Shown here: positions 45,801 through 57,800 of the stretch, piece by piece
How positions within the stretch are numbered: position 1 is the stretch's first letter
Layout: each line of letters starts with the position of its first letter
Origin: Phoronis australis
Lineage: Eukaryota > Phoronida > Phoronidae
Length of the DNA: 62,000 bases
Direction of reading: 5' to 3'
Assembly (NCBI GenBank): GCA_002633005.1
Contig: NMRA01000190.1
Location: 29,625-91,624, forward strand
The notes under the pieces: model-generated
Told to the model about the DNA's origin: nothing
Seen by the model: the letters and a program-made list of their open reading frames with translations, nothing else
Database searches by the model: none
Made by a program: the position numbers and the translations under genes

Positions 45801-48800
45801 TCCTAGCTTCCGATTTTACCCGTTTGGGAAACCGGCTTTCAACTGCTGTAGGCTACAATAAGAATCCCCTCCCCGTGAAATGATTTTTTCTAAGCGTTTA
45901 TTAGAGCCAATACAGTATACAGCTTTCCACCAAGGCTAGATGATACTAGGACACTATTCTTTGTTGCATAAGCAACTGGTCTTGGCTAATATTATCATTT
46001 TATGGCCTGGTCATCCATTCAGCCAAAAGTAGTTCCAGAGGTGGCTTATCAGCCAATTATTCACGCATGCTGACTCACAATAGAAGCCTGATAAGAGTGA
46101 AGGTGGATAAATGTGGTGGTCCTACAGTTTCTTGTTTTAGTGGATGTGTTCACGACATGATGATTGTGAAATGGCAAAAACGAGTGGAAAAATAGAACTT
46201 CACTTTAATGTGTACCCTCTGACACAGGTCATACGTCATTGTTTCAATTTTCATCCAAGAAAGTCAACTAAGTAAATATGTTGATTTTCTTTTGGGACCG
46301 TAATTTAATTAAGTAGTCGTCAGTCGTGACGGGACCCACGTTTCAAAAACCTATCGAAACCACTGATGAATATTTGTTGTGTGGGCAGTTGGTGATAATG
46401 TTACATTCATGATGTCTACAACTTGGCACTGTATGTGCCAGTACACAGCCTATGTTACAGTCATGATGTCTACAACTTGGCAGTTGGCACTGTATGTGCC
46501 AGTACACAGCCCATGGTTTCACATCAGTTAATCTTCCCAGGACCTCTCTTAATGCCAATATAGCAGGTGGCAGGGCCTTTACCTATAGTGTAGTTCAACA
46601 CTTAACCTGGTTGATTATTCAAATGGTATGAGGGATGGGTCAGCATGAGGTCAACTCAATGAGTGCAGACAGTTAGCACTGAGCTTTGTTAAGCTTATCT
46701 CCAACCTTATATAGTGGCCTCCATTCTAACTCGTATATAACAAAACTAAGCTTTGTCAACTAGTAAAACTATATATTTTCTGAAAGAACAAAGATCAGGA
46801 AATATTAATATACTTTTTGTATTTATATGCCATTACTATTTTTATGTAAAAACCTTTTTTAAGTCAAAATTTCATTTTTAAGAAAGGTACATTCATAGCA
46901 AAATAACCCCTCGGTCGATTTTGATGAAACCCTTTTTAAGTGAAAACTTCACCAGTTACCACAGTGAACATGTGCCATTCATCAAAGATGTTCTACAAAA
47001 TGTCCTAGCTAATGTTTGACCATACTACAATACAATGTTTCCTGGATTCCTCAAAAGGTTGTTGACATGAGGTTTACACATTTGAACTGGATGTTATCCT
47101 TACACTATTATGTTGTGAGCAATTTGATGACACTCTCAGTTGACTGACCTCTGGGTAAGGATAAAGGTTAAGTCCCACAGAAGAGACATGCATCACATTC
47201 TCCCCTGATTGGTCACTTTCCCACAACCCGCCATTTCTGCATGAGAGAGTTCCTGTTCTGTCAAAATTCCCTACAGAAGGGTGCCTTTTCAATTCAATTC
47301 CCTTCAAAACTGAAAAGACTTAAAGCCCTTTAGTACTAGCGTCGACACGTCGATAATTTGGGGAGTTGCAGTCAGTGGGAACTGTTAACTTTGGTCCTAG
47401 ATCGAAGTTAACAATGCCTAAGGTAACTTCCGTGAATTTAGCAGCAGAGCGTAGACACTGTGGTGGGGTATGAATGGTCAACTTCAGTCTCCTCGGAGTT
47501 ATCTCAAGAGGCCACTGTTGTCGTTCGAATAATCACCAATCGAATTAAAAATAATTTTTAAATCAATTAGCACTTGCTATTCTTCTCAACTTGTCATATT
47601 AAAAAGTCTTTTCATGCATCTGCGCTACCTTCCAATTACTTCGATGACGACAGTGTCACCTACCGTTTAATTCGATGCCATTAATTACCGAAGCTGGTAT
47701 GAACGATTCTATTAACTTCGCAATTTACGTCTACACTCCTCTCATACCGGAGTTAAGTTTTAAGTATGAATGGGCCTTAGGGAGTTTTGGTTTAGTTTAT
47801 AGGTTCAACCTATTCAGAAGGGCGGTTGGTGTTTCTGAGGCAGAACTCAAAAGGTGACTTTCTTGAAAGCTCCGTATAAACAAGACGTTTTTCAAGTCCA
47901 CTCTTTAAATGGTGTGGAACTCTCAGTTTGCAGCTTCTATAGTTTTGTCCCCCTCCTCTAGGTCTATTTGGTTACTATGGTGCAAATATTTGGGGTATTT
48001 GGGATACATATCCATTGCACAGAACATATGCTACTGGCATTACAGTAGATTTTGTCTTTGTTTGATGTTATTGCTATGGCAACTTCAGTTTAAGTCATCA
48101 CTGCTGATGATGCTTGAAGGTCACAGAGACTGGCATGTCGAGGGATATTTAACTTGTATCCAATGATCCAATGTCCCCCCACCAACCATGGGAGGTCTAT
48201 CAGTTGGAATATTTTGCATCCAGTTTTTAATGAAAGGTAAAAGTGCAGGTTTACTTCATAGTTAACAGGTGGATTCGCAGTAAAGTGAATTGGTGTTGGA
48301 AATGCCTCTCGTCTGAGTTTCATCCGTTCTGAAGTCATCAACAGATGTGACTATCAGCATCGGTGTATGTTGCATTGAAAAATGTTTTTATTTTGTTAAA
48401 ATATATCATTCTGTGACTACCTTAAGCATTTCCTTCATTATCAATACTTTGTCTTTGACTCTTCAATTTTAAGTTACAAATAGTTAAAAAAAATCCTTGG
48501 AGAAAGATCGCAAAGCTATCTTGTGACAACTGTGCTGTTCCTGTCTTCACTCTACGGTAACCTCAGTGTTGGCCAGTGCTGAAGCTAATGAGAAAAGCCT
48601 GGGTAAACTTCCCTAGTTTCACCCAAGCATCACTTGTAGTGGATTTAAACTTCCCTGTTTACATCAAAACACCTCTTATAGCTGATTTAACTCAAGTTGG
48701 AAAAGGCCTTTAATAACTGCTGATGATTCCAGTTTGTTTGATATCAGAACTTTTCTGTCAACATGATTAAGCTGAGTCCACAGCTGTAGATGAAACAGTA

Positions 48801-51800
48801 GCTCTACACCCAGATAGCCACAAGACCATGTATTTTCTCTGTGGAGTTGCATAAGGGCAGTCTTGGTTGGTACAGAGCACAGGTACAACTTAAATGAGGA
48901 AAAGATATTCACTCTAGCTGGTTGCTATCGGAGATCTTTGAGGAAATAGGATCTGTGTTGTGTTGTGATGTTTGGATAATGACATTGAGTAAATTGATCT
49001 GTTGTACTCCTAACTCTCTTATCTGACTCTGGTGATGGATTTGAGATCAAATATAATTAAAGTACTCTGGCCTTCCCTTGTGGGCTACCTTTGCTCGGCT
49101 CTACTGTAGCCACTTGCGTTCATTCTTATTATTACAAGAAGAAAGGAAATAGGTAAAGGTTAGCTCACTATGACTTTGTACAAATTTGTTGAACATGTAT
49201 TGTTTCTAATACCAAGCCATTAATGGAATACTGGGCTGGGAGATATATGTTGTTGTTTTGTTGCAGAAGCGCCCCCTGTCAATGGTGAAGTCCCAAAGGA
49301 TACGGAGCCAGAGGTGGCTGCAGCTACTGCTGCAGTTGAAGTGTCTGAGGTTGCCAGTGAAAAGGTAATTTGAGAAAACCAGGTGTTTATCTTAAACTAG
49401 ATGCTTCTTAAAACTAGGATAAACCCAGGTGCAAAACTGCTTGCTTGGCTCAGACTTATGCTTTTTTCATCGACTGATGCTGTGGGATAGCCTCTATTGT
49501 TAATTAGGCATTTCTGTTTGGAAACTTTAATGCTAATGAAATCAGCATTATGTTACTTGGCAAGGCCAGTGCAGGGTTCTTAAAAGGACCAAAGATCTCT
49601 TGAATAACACATAGAAGACTTTGATCTGTGGATACCCAGTAATCTGAATAACTATTTAGGGCATCAACAAAGCAAAAATGAACCAATTTGTTTGCCGAGC
49701 ACTGTAACCTTTAACCTTTTTATGTTTGTAATTGAGATGCCATTCAAATAATTGCTGACTTTCAATATAGCCGTACAATATTGATATTCACTAATACGCC
49801 AGAGAGCGATCACGTTTTCGGAGGACAGGCATTCAGTGCCACCTTCAGATGCCACGTAATGCGGACGGGAGCTTTCAACCTTCTGGTATGATCATCATTT
49901 GAACACCTTTCCTGTTATAATGCGGGAAAATTTCCACTGCTGTGTGGTGGAATGTACTAATGCCGTATGAAAAAAGGCGATCCTTCTGAAAGATTAATGG
50001 ATGAAAATCATGCTCCATACATTTCCCACTGTGAAGAAATGTTACCAACAGTTTCATTCCCAGTTGATGTCACAAAGCTAAGATAAATTAGTGGACTCAA
50101 ACTAATCAAACAGTGGAAATGCTGACAGTGGATTTAATTTCTCTGCTTTTAAATTAACGAAATTACACGAAAACAGGACGATGGGGAGGACGATGACGAT
50201 GAAGGCGTTTAAATTAATGAACCTCCAATCTGAGTCGGGATCAATCGAAAGTCACTTTGGTGCTTCCATTACTCAAGAGAGCACCATTTTGGAAAATCCC
50301 TTATTGACATTAGTTAAAGTAGGCGCTCAGTTCCAGAACTGCTGTGCAAACTGGGGTCACTGTAGGCTAACCCAGTAACGAGGCAATCTGGAATATGTGT
50401 GCCTGAGACAAAACTTTCACTACCATTTGTTATCTACAATTCCAAACATTCTACACCCATCTCTTCATTGTTGTGGAGCGTGAAAGTGACTGCCGCTGGA
50501 TATTGTGGTGTCAAAGACCGGCAGAGTTGATAAGGACAAAACCCATCTTTTGATTATATCACAGTAGTAATAATTTGATGGTAGGGTATTCTCAAAGGAT
50601 GTGTAAAACTCCTGGGATATCTGTTCCATAAATTTCCGTTCAAATGTGCTGAGTGCTGTGTGTACCAACTCAACTCAATCACCATCTAGCCACAGCACAT
50701 ATTTCACTGCTACATTTGGAAATTGCTATTTGATTGCTATTGGGCTACTATTGTGTTGAGTACTGTCAGTAAATATACGTATTATTTGAACATTCAAACT
50801 ACAAAACACCACCTGTAGACAAAGTATAATTTCATCAAAAGGAGCATTCCTCAATTCTGCCATACTGAAGTGAAGACAATTGATGTAAATGTGGGTCTTG
50901 CTGTTTCAAATGCAACTAGTCTTGACCAAATTATGCTGAATTTTTTCATCGTCAGTTAACTCTGTAAATAGTAAATGCTCTCAGGAGTTCTCTCTGAAAA
51001 AAAATTATGTTCATAGATAGCAGCCATTTTATGGACTTCTCTGTCAATTTTACTTACTATCAAAGAGTGTATTTAGGCAACTTCCACGAAATCAATAACA
51101 GTGTGGTAACAGTTCCTCAAAACAGGTTTGCGATGTAGCTCTAAGTTCCTAATAGTACTATGCTGTTGGAACTAAATGTGTTCTCTTGTTTTTTTTTGTA
51201 CTGTTAAGTGTGTAGACTGCTGCTGGTTTATTTTGTTTTTACAGTATGTAAGATATGTCGAATTGACAAAAAAAAACATCAAAAAGGATTTAAAACGTAC
51301 TTGTCTTCATTTCTGTTTTGTTAGCAACATGATGCACCATACATTGAATGCTGGATATATAGATTGAAGATGAAAAACTTTTTAAGTCACGAAGTAGGTA
51401 AGAAACGACCTTGGTACTAAATTTATTAGAACCTTTTTGGAATAAACCCAGTGTGAAAATTATTTTGAAGGTGTACATCATGTGGGTCACAACCACTGTG
51501 ACCATTATGTTGGGACATGTGTATATTTCATCGGTGTGTCTTGCAGTTATTTAATCTTGAATTTGTCAAAGGAAAGAATTCCAGTTATGACATCTGTTGG
51601 TTTTCCACAATAATATTTTCATGTATCCACATAAACATGTGCGATTCACATCCAGACGTCCTGCCTCTGCTGCTACATCTCCTAAACCCCTTGAGTATCC
51701 TAAAGAGAATTAGAAGGTGTGTTCCTAATGAAGTTGACTGCTTGAGGAGGAATTTTGAGCCGAATCAACTACTGCTATGCCCTTAAGTGACATTTTTTTG

Positions 51801-54800
51801 TTTCAGGGCTTGGAATTTTCCGCGGAAACGCGGATTTCCGCTTTTTTTCAAATGTGCTTTCCGCTTTTTTTATAATATTTCCGCGTAAAAAAATCGGATT
51901 TGATATAAAATTTCCGCGGCAAATTCCTTTCTTACCGCGGCGTTGCAGACGACGTTCACCTCGAAAAGCGGAAGTTGCTCTTTATGTTCCGGAGGAACGT
52001 AAATTGTCAACATTGCCGGGGCATCTGGGATACCGTGGTGGGATTTTCAATGGCATGTTATTGTTAAGCGCGGCGACAAATAGTACCGCTCTGCAGCCAA
52101 AAATGTGTGGGTTGGGAGTAGACGGGCGAGCTAAAAGGACGCAGACGCATGCTACTGATGGTGGTAACGTTTTTTTTTTTTTAGTCCCGATTTTTGTCGG
52201 GGAAAGGTTCACACTGACCAGTTCAAGGCTGGTTATCGGGCAATCTTTTGGGCCGTAAAAGTTTCAAAGTTTCCGCGTTTTTTGTCATTGGTCATTCCAA
52301 GCCCTGTTGTTTACATTTGCCTCAATATATTTGAAATTCTTCGATGCATTTTCATAAAGCTGGAAAAATATTTCTATTAAGGAGACTCCAGAGCATTCTC
52401 AGTTTGGACGGATTCAACATATATGCTGCCGCTCTATCCGCCAAACTGCTCGAAGGATTGATATGAAAATTGGTAGCTGTGATCCTGCCTAGAAAGCCAT
52501 GGCAGGCGTTGAGTTTCAGAAATGCCTGACTACAGTGGTGCCCTCTAATGGTATTTATGAGTCCACGGCTGTTTCTAGTTGTCCCATTGCTGGACATTTT
52601 GGGCCTGGAGTGTTTAACTAGTACCTTAGAATGTTGCTGAAGGTCGTTGATCATGTTTGTCGTTCATAACTTCACACATGTAGGCCTTTTGAAATTGATA
52701 TGCAAGGTCGGTTCAACTATCCCTAGTTGGCCTGTGGAAGTAAAAATAACTTAGCCAAGGGTTGTTTATGGTTCTGGCTGAGACGATTAACTTATGGGTT
52801 TTGAATCAATAGCCAAGTCCAATGGCATTTGTAGTTCTTATATTTACTTCTGTATCATCAGAGTTTCTTGATTGATTTTCATAAAATTGGAGAATAGGTT
52901 TGTGTTAAGAAGACGGCAACATATTCCCATTTTCAGATCTATTCAAAGTATTCTGCACTGTCTAGTCACAATTTGTATCACTTACTTTGAATGTGTTTTG
53001 TGTCCGTCTCTTTATCTGCCAAATGTGTCCAAGAATTATTTTGAAAGTTGGCTAATATGTTCCTGTTGAAGAGGCCAAAGTTGACATTGATTTTGTGACG
53101 AGCCCGGTGCCTATGTTGCCCACTAGCGGCAATTATGTTGTTTCCTCTGCTAACATCTTGCGGGATCTTTTAAAGTTTGGTTATGTTTTTCTGTGAATAT
53201 GATGATGGATGATGACTACTTTCAGGCCTCCCTGATAACTGCTTTGGCAACAGATGGAGACAGCTTTTGGACAGATCGTCCTACATGTTTGCCTTGTTAA
53301 AGGGTCAATTCCAGTATTTTGCATTACCCCATGTATCTTTGGAATTCCTGACGCCTAGTAAGGTCTTCCCATTTTTGGACGGTTTCCTCATATCCTGCAC
53401 CATTTAGTGGCCACATTTGATCCTCACAATCACCCCTTAAAGTAATACTGTTTGCAACGCAGTCACGGCTGCATTTCAACGCTTTCGGTTGTTCTTGTTT
53501 TGACATCCAAACATGCAATTACATGTATTGTTTAACATGGTCAGTGTGCGAATCATGGTCTGTCTATTGTCCAAAAACAATAGGCTTCGAACCATTCAGG
53601 GGACACATGTTGGTGTAAATTTCATGTTGATCCGATGGGATCTGTAGGGTACATAATAAACAATCAAAAAAAGTTTTATGACAAAGCAACATACCATACT
53701 TGTAGAAATTTTATTTTACCTATTAAAACAAAAAAGACTATATAGAGAAGAAGTGAAATTTAATTTGTTTCCTTCAAGATAAGCTGTACCACATTGTTGC
53801 ATAATTATTTTCACAAGTATTGCGCCCTTGTAGCTCTCTTTTAATTTGTTGTAGCATACTAACGGTCCTTGGAAATCAAAATGAAAATTCATTGGCAATT
53901 ATTTTTGTATGACATTGTGATATTTAACTGTATTTATAATAGAAAACAGATAATGTTATGTGTATGTTGTCTGTAGTGTTGGCTAGGTGTACTTAAATGT
54001 GACTACTTAATGTGACTTCAGTTTTCATCCCTGGTCAGTCTTCAGTTTATTAACTTAGTCACCAGTTTGTTCAGATAATCTCCGCGTAGCCTCCTGCCAC
54101 TAATCTGTGTACTTGTAGTCTGCTGATGGTCACGATGAACCAGCCAAACAAACCACAGTCACCTTCCATGAGGAAGTTACCTTTGTAAGCTTTTTGTTCT
54201 TGTGGCTAGGTGTCAAGAGTAGGAATGCATTTTTGTGACCTTTGTCGTCCTACCTTTGTCGTCCTATCCCTTCACCTTGCCTTGCTACACAGTTGCCTAA
54301 GTTGCACTTCACTGCTTTGGCTAGGTTACCTTGTGTTTTGGGTTAGTTACATTCAAATGGTACTTAAGGCAGATTTATGTCCTCCCTTTGTCAAGATGAC
54401 AAAATGTTCCAGGCACCGGATTTTTGGACACAAGTATACATCTATACAAAATTAGATTTGAAGCAGCCTATGTTTCTTGTGACAATTCACTCTTCTGTTT
54501 GAAGATGAAATTTACTGATGACTGTGTGCACATGTGAACCGACACTGTCAAGTACGATAAAATTTCTCCAATATAAGATATAATATGGCCAATAAGTGAA
54601 TATTTAGTTTCTGTGTTTTTCTTAAAGGGCATGTATCACTAAATCAATGCTTTACTATAACCTGTCAGTTAATGTTTTTAGAAACTTTAGTCTACTGCAA
54701 CAATGTTAAAAACCTTGAAAAACAATTTTAGTATTTTTGTCAGAAATTTGTGGGATTTTTACTCTGGAAGTAATTTTTGAGCTACGCATCTACTTCATTT

Positions 54801-57800
54801 TAAAGATAACATGGACTCTGTCCTCTCACCATGTTTCAATGCTCAGTTCTGCCGCGTGGTTACACGGAACAGCATTCTGTTGTACTATTGGATTAATTAC
54901 TTGTATCACCTTCGAGAACCAGTTTTCTCCACTGATTAACAAGCATTGCACTGGTTCTCGGCGTGACAATTCCAATTGTAAATCTCCAAAACTAATTAGT
55001 AACATGCACAGGTTTGAGGCTATTGGAGTTACTAAATTCTAATTGATTTCTTGGCATGGGTAATTAGCATGTTGTATAAATTCAACACTGAGAGTGTATG
55101 AGGGTATTTAAGTACGTTTTATCTTTCCATTCGCTTTCAATGTTGAGATTAAGCTTTTGTTTGTAAGTGTTTTGCCCAGTCTGATGCTTTAATGTTATGT
55201 TGCTTTGGCAAACCAGCGCAGTGATCACTTCTGTTGTCTGCCCTCTCTTACATGTTGTGTTGTTCAATATAGTGTCAACTGTCCAAGGCGAAAATCATTT
55301 CTAAATTGGCCAATTTTAGGTAGCCAGGACAAATCGCAAGTAGGACATATTTATAGGTGATGTACGGGTAAATATGTGCATGGAACTGACTGTTTAGCAA
55401 GAGATTGTTATTTTTATAGATTAATTCAAAGCATTTGATGTCATTTCTCGCATACTGGTTTCATTGTGAAGCTTTATGAATATTTGAAAGCATGGGGATC
55501 TAATTCTGTGAATACTTCATTATGAATTTAGTATGTAACCTACTAATGGGCAATATTGCTCAGAAGTTCCCGTCATGGGCATGCATTTTATGGCAGCATG
55601 ACTTACTTATACTATGACGTAATTTTTCCACTTTACCTGTTCGTACATTTCAACGAGTGAAGAGCAACACCACCACCAACCCAAGCATCCTTGACCTCAA
55701 ACTATTTTAACTTAAACACTAGCATTTCACCCATGCATGTTTAAAACAACAATAACGTTCATTTTTGTAATTGATTGGACTGATGGCAATGTCTATTCTC
55801 AGATCACCTGTTGGTTGTATTTTTACTTGGTGTCAGCAGCAGAGGATCAGCTGACTCAGCCAGCTGCCTCAAGTGCCTGTAAGCTAAGCACAAAGCTCAG
55901 AATAAGGTGTGAAATACAGTAAATAAGTGAATAATAAACTGGCATATTTCACTGATAACTCCCTTGGTTTGTGGATAACCAGCATCCAGCTAATATGCGC
56001 TTTGCTTGCTGTACTTGCGGCAACTTGCTGATTACACGCCAGGTTTTTATCTGCACAGAGATGCGGTCTGAATTTGTTGTAAAGCTTAGGTCAGTAGTCA
56101 ACCTGGACATTCTTTAAACACTTTTTCAATAACTCATTTTCATGATGTTGTTAAATGACTTCTCATAACAAATCATATTACGTGTGTAGATATATCAATG
56201 TTTTAATGTGTTGCTGGTACTTTGTTTGTTGCAGTCGTCTCTTGACATTTGAAAAAAGCCACTGCTTACTACAAACTTTGTACAATATTCTGTAAGCAAG
56301 CTCCCAGTCGGCATTCTGGTTTATTGATGCATGTTCTTGATATTAATATACATATACATGATCTTTTTGCTCCAGTTGCCTGACCCCCCTGCACCGACAG
56401 AACCAGAAGAGCCACCTGTTGTTGAAGATGTAAGGCATTTTTAACAAGTAGATGTGACTTTGCTAGGCTTTGAAACAGTACGGTACAATCTCACCAGTTA
56501 CTCTGTGGTTCTATACACTACTGCTACTGATATTTGGGGAGATATAACATTCAAAACTTTATATTCGATATAAAATTTCGAAAGACTTTCAGCTCAATAC
56601 CGCTGGCCATTGGCATTTCCTAGGTAAAAAGTTGCTTGAAAGCCAATTCAGTCGAGCTCGATTTTGGGGCTTTTTGTCTTAACTTGTGTAATTTTTTATG
56701 TTAAAAATTGCTCAACTCGGTTCATATTTGGCTACCCAGGAACCGTTATGTTGAATCCTGCAATGTGGCAGGTAGGCAAGTAAAATGATAATTTTCATAA
56801 ACAGAGTGACGTCAAAGCAATGCTTTTCGTTTCTAAGTTCTAAGCAGTAGCTACCAGAAGACTATGTTCTGAAAATTGCGTAAAGCTGCATCAAGAATAG
56901 ATGCTTTTGAATAATGGAAAAAGGCCGTTGTTTACTTCCTGAAACTGGTGAGGTTTTACGGTAATCTGATCACATAGGTGTCCCTTCTTGCAGCTTGTCA
57001 AGTTTTTCTCATATATACTGAAGTTATTAATGTTTGTGAAGACTCCTAAATATGTATGAAATGCATGGGCCTACTGTTGTGATTTATTTACGGTATAATC
57101 AGGGGGTGGAACCAATTGTGTGGCCACACCTTTAAATTCCAGTCTCTGACCAGCGAACATCAAACCCGCAGTACAAATTACCTTGAACTCCGCACTGAGT
57201 TCCACTATGCCTTTTAGTGGCAGTAATATCTTAAACATTTGGTAAAGGATCGTCATGAAATTAGAGTGATGTGTTGGTATTGTCAATTGTCAAGCACATG
57301 ACTGGCATTGATAGTCGAATGGAGAAAATGAGCATTCCTGCCGTTTGCCATGCTGACGTGACTACAGTAGCTACCCCTTTTGGCCATGCTGATAAAGTGG
57401 TCTTATTGTACCTCAAAGAAGTGTTTGCAATGCACCGCGTTGCTTTTGCGCTTTGTTAAAAGACTCTACATTTCTACCAATGATATTAAAAAGTTGTGCC
57501 TGTTGGTAGCAAATTTTTTTAATGCATGACTTTTATGTTATTGAATGTCGCTGGTTTCAGTTCTGCGGAAGCTAGAATCAGTGGAAGCCAAGTGTTTTGT
57601 ACATTTAATTTAGCACTTGCAGTACTGGTGAAAATGATTAATTTTTGTCCATGAGCTCGGTGTATAGCACAATGTACTTACAGCACATATTAGAAGTTTC
57701 AGACAAAACGTCCCAGAATTCCCTGTCATAAGAGCTGGGTGGAAGCTAAATTCATTGTCAGTGTAGCCTTCCCTAATGACTGGATTGCTGAATAATTAAC

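Larger units (their letters stand above)
29929..49266 (+). other. NHERF intron 1 (19.3 kb)
   Basis: GT-AG intron between exons in matching phase 1. It holds the elements listed below and gap 2. I found no further exon with both a fitting phase and coding-like composition. Confidence 0.75.
49365..54118 (+). other. NHERF intron 2 (4.75 kb)
   Basis: Contains the TTGTTT-flanked transposon and a candidate acidic terminal exon at 50177-50212. The stretch 52319-53620 holds diverged modules with TTTTCATAAA and TTAAG(A/G)AGAC phrases. Confidence 0.7.

Noticed and set aside
51854-52258. 134-codon frame inside the 503-bp transposon as a transposase
   Set aside because: Too short, with no DDE or zinc-finger pattern visible; the element looks non-autonomous.
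53226-53300. Possible NHERF exon after TTTCAG at 53225
   Set aside because: The frame (ASLITALATDGDSFW...) runs to a stop without a donor and is unlike the linker exons.
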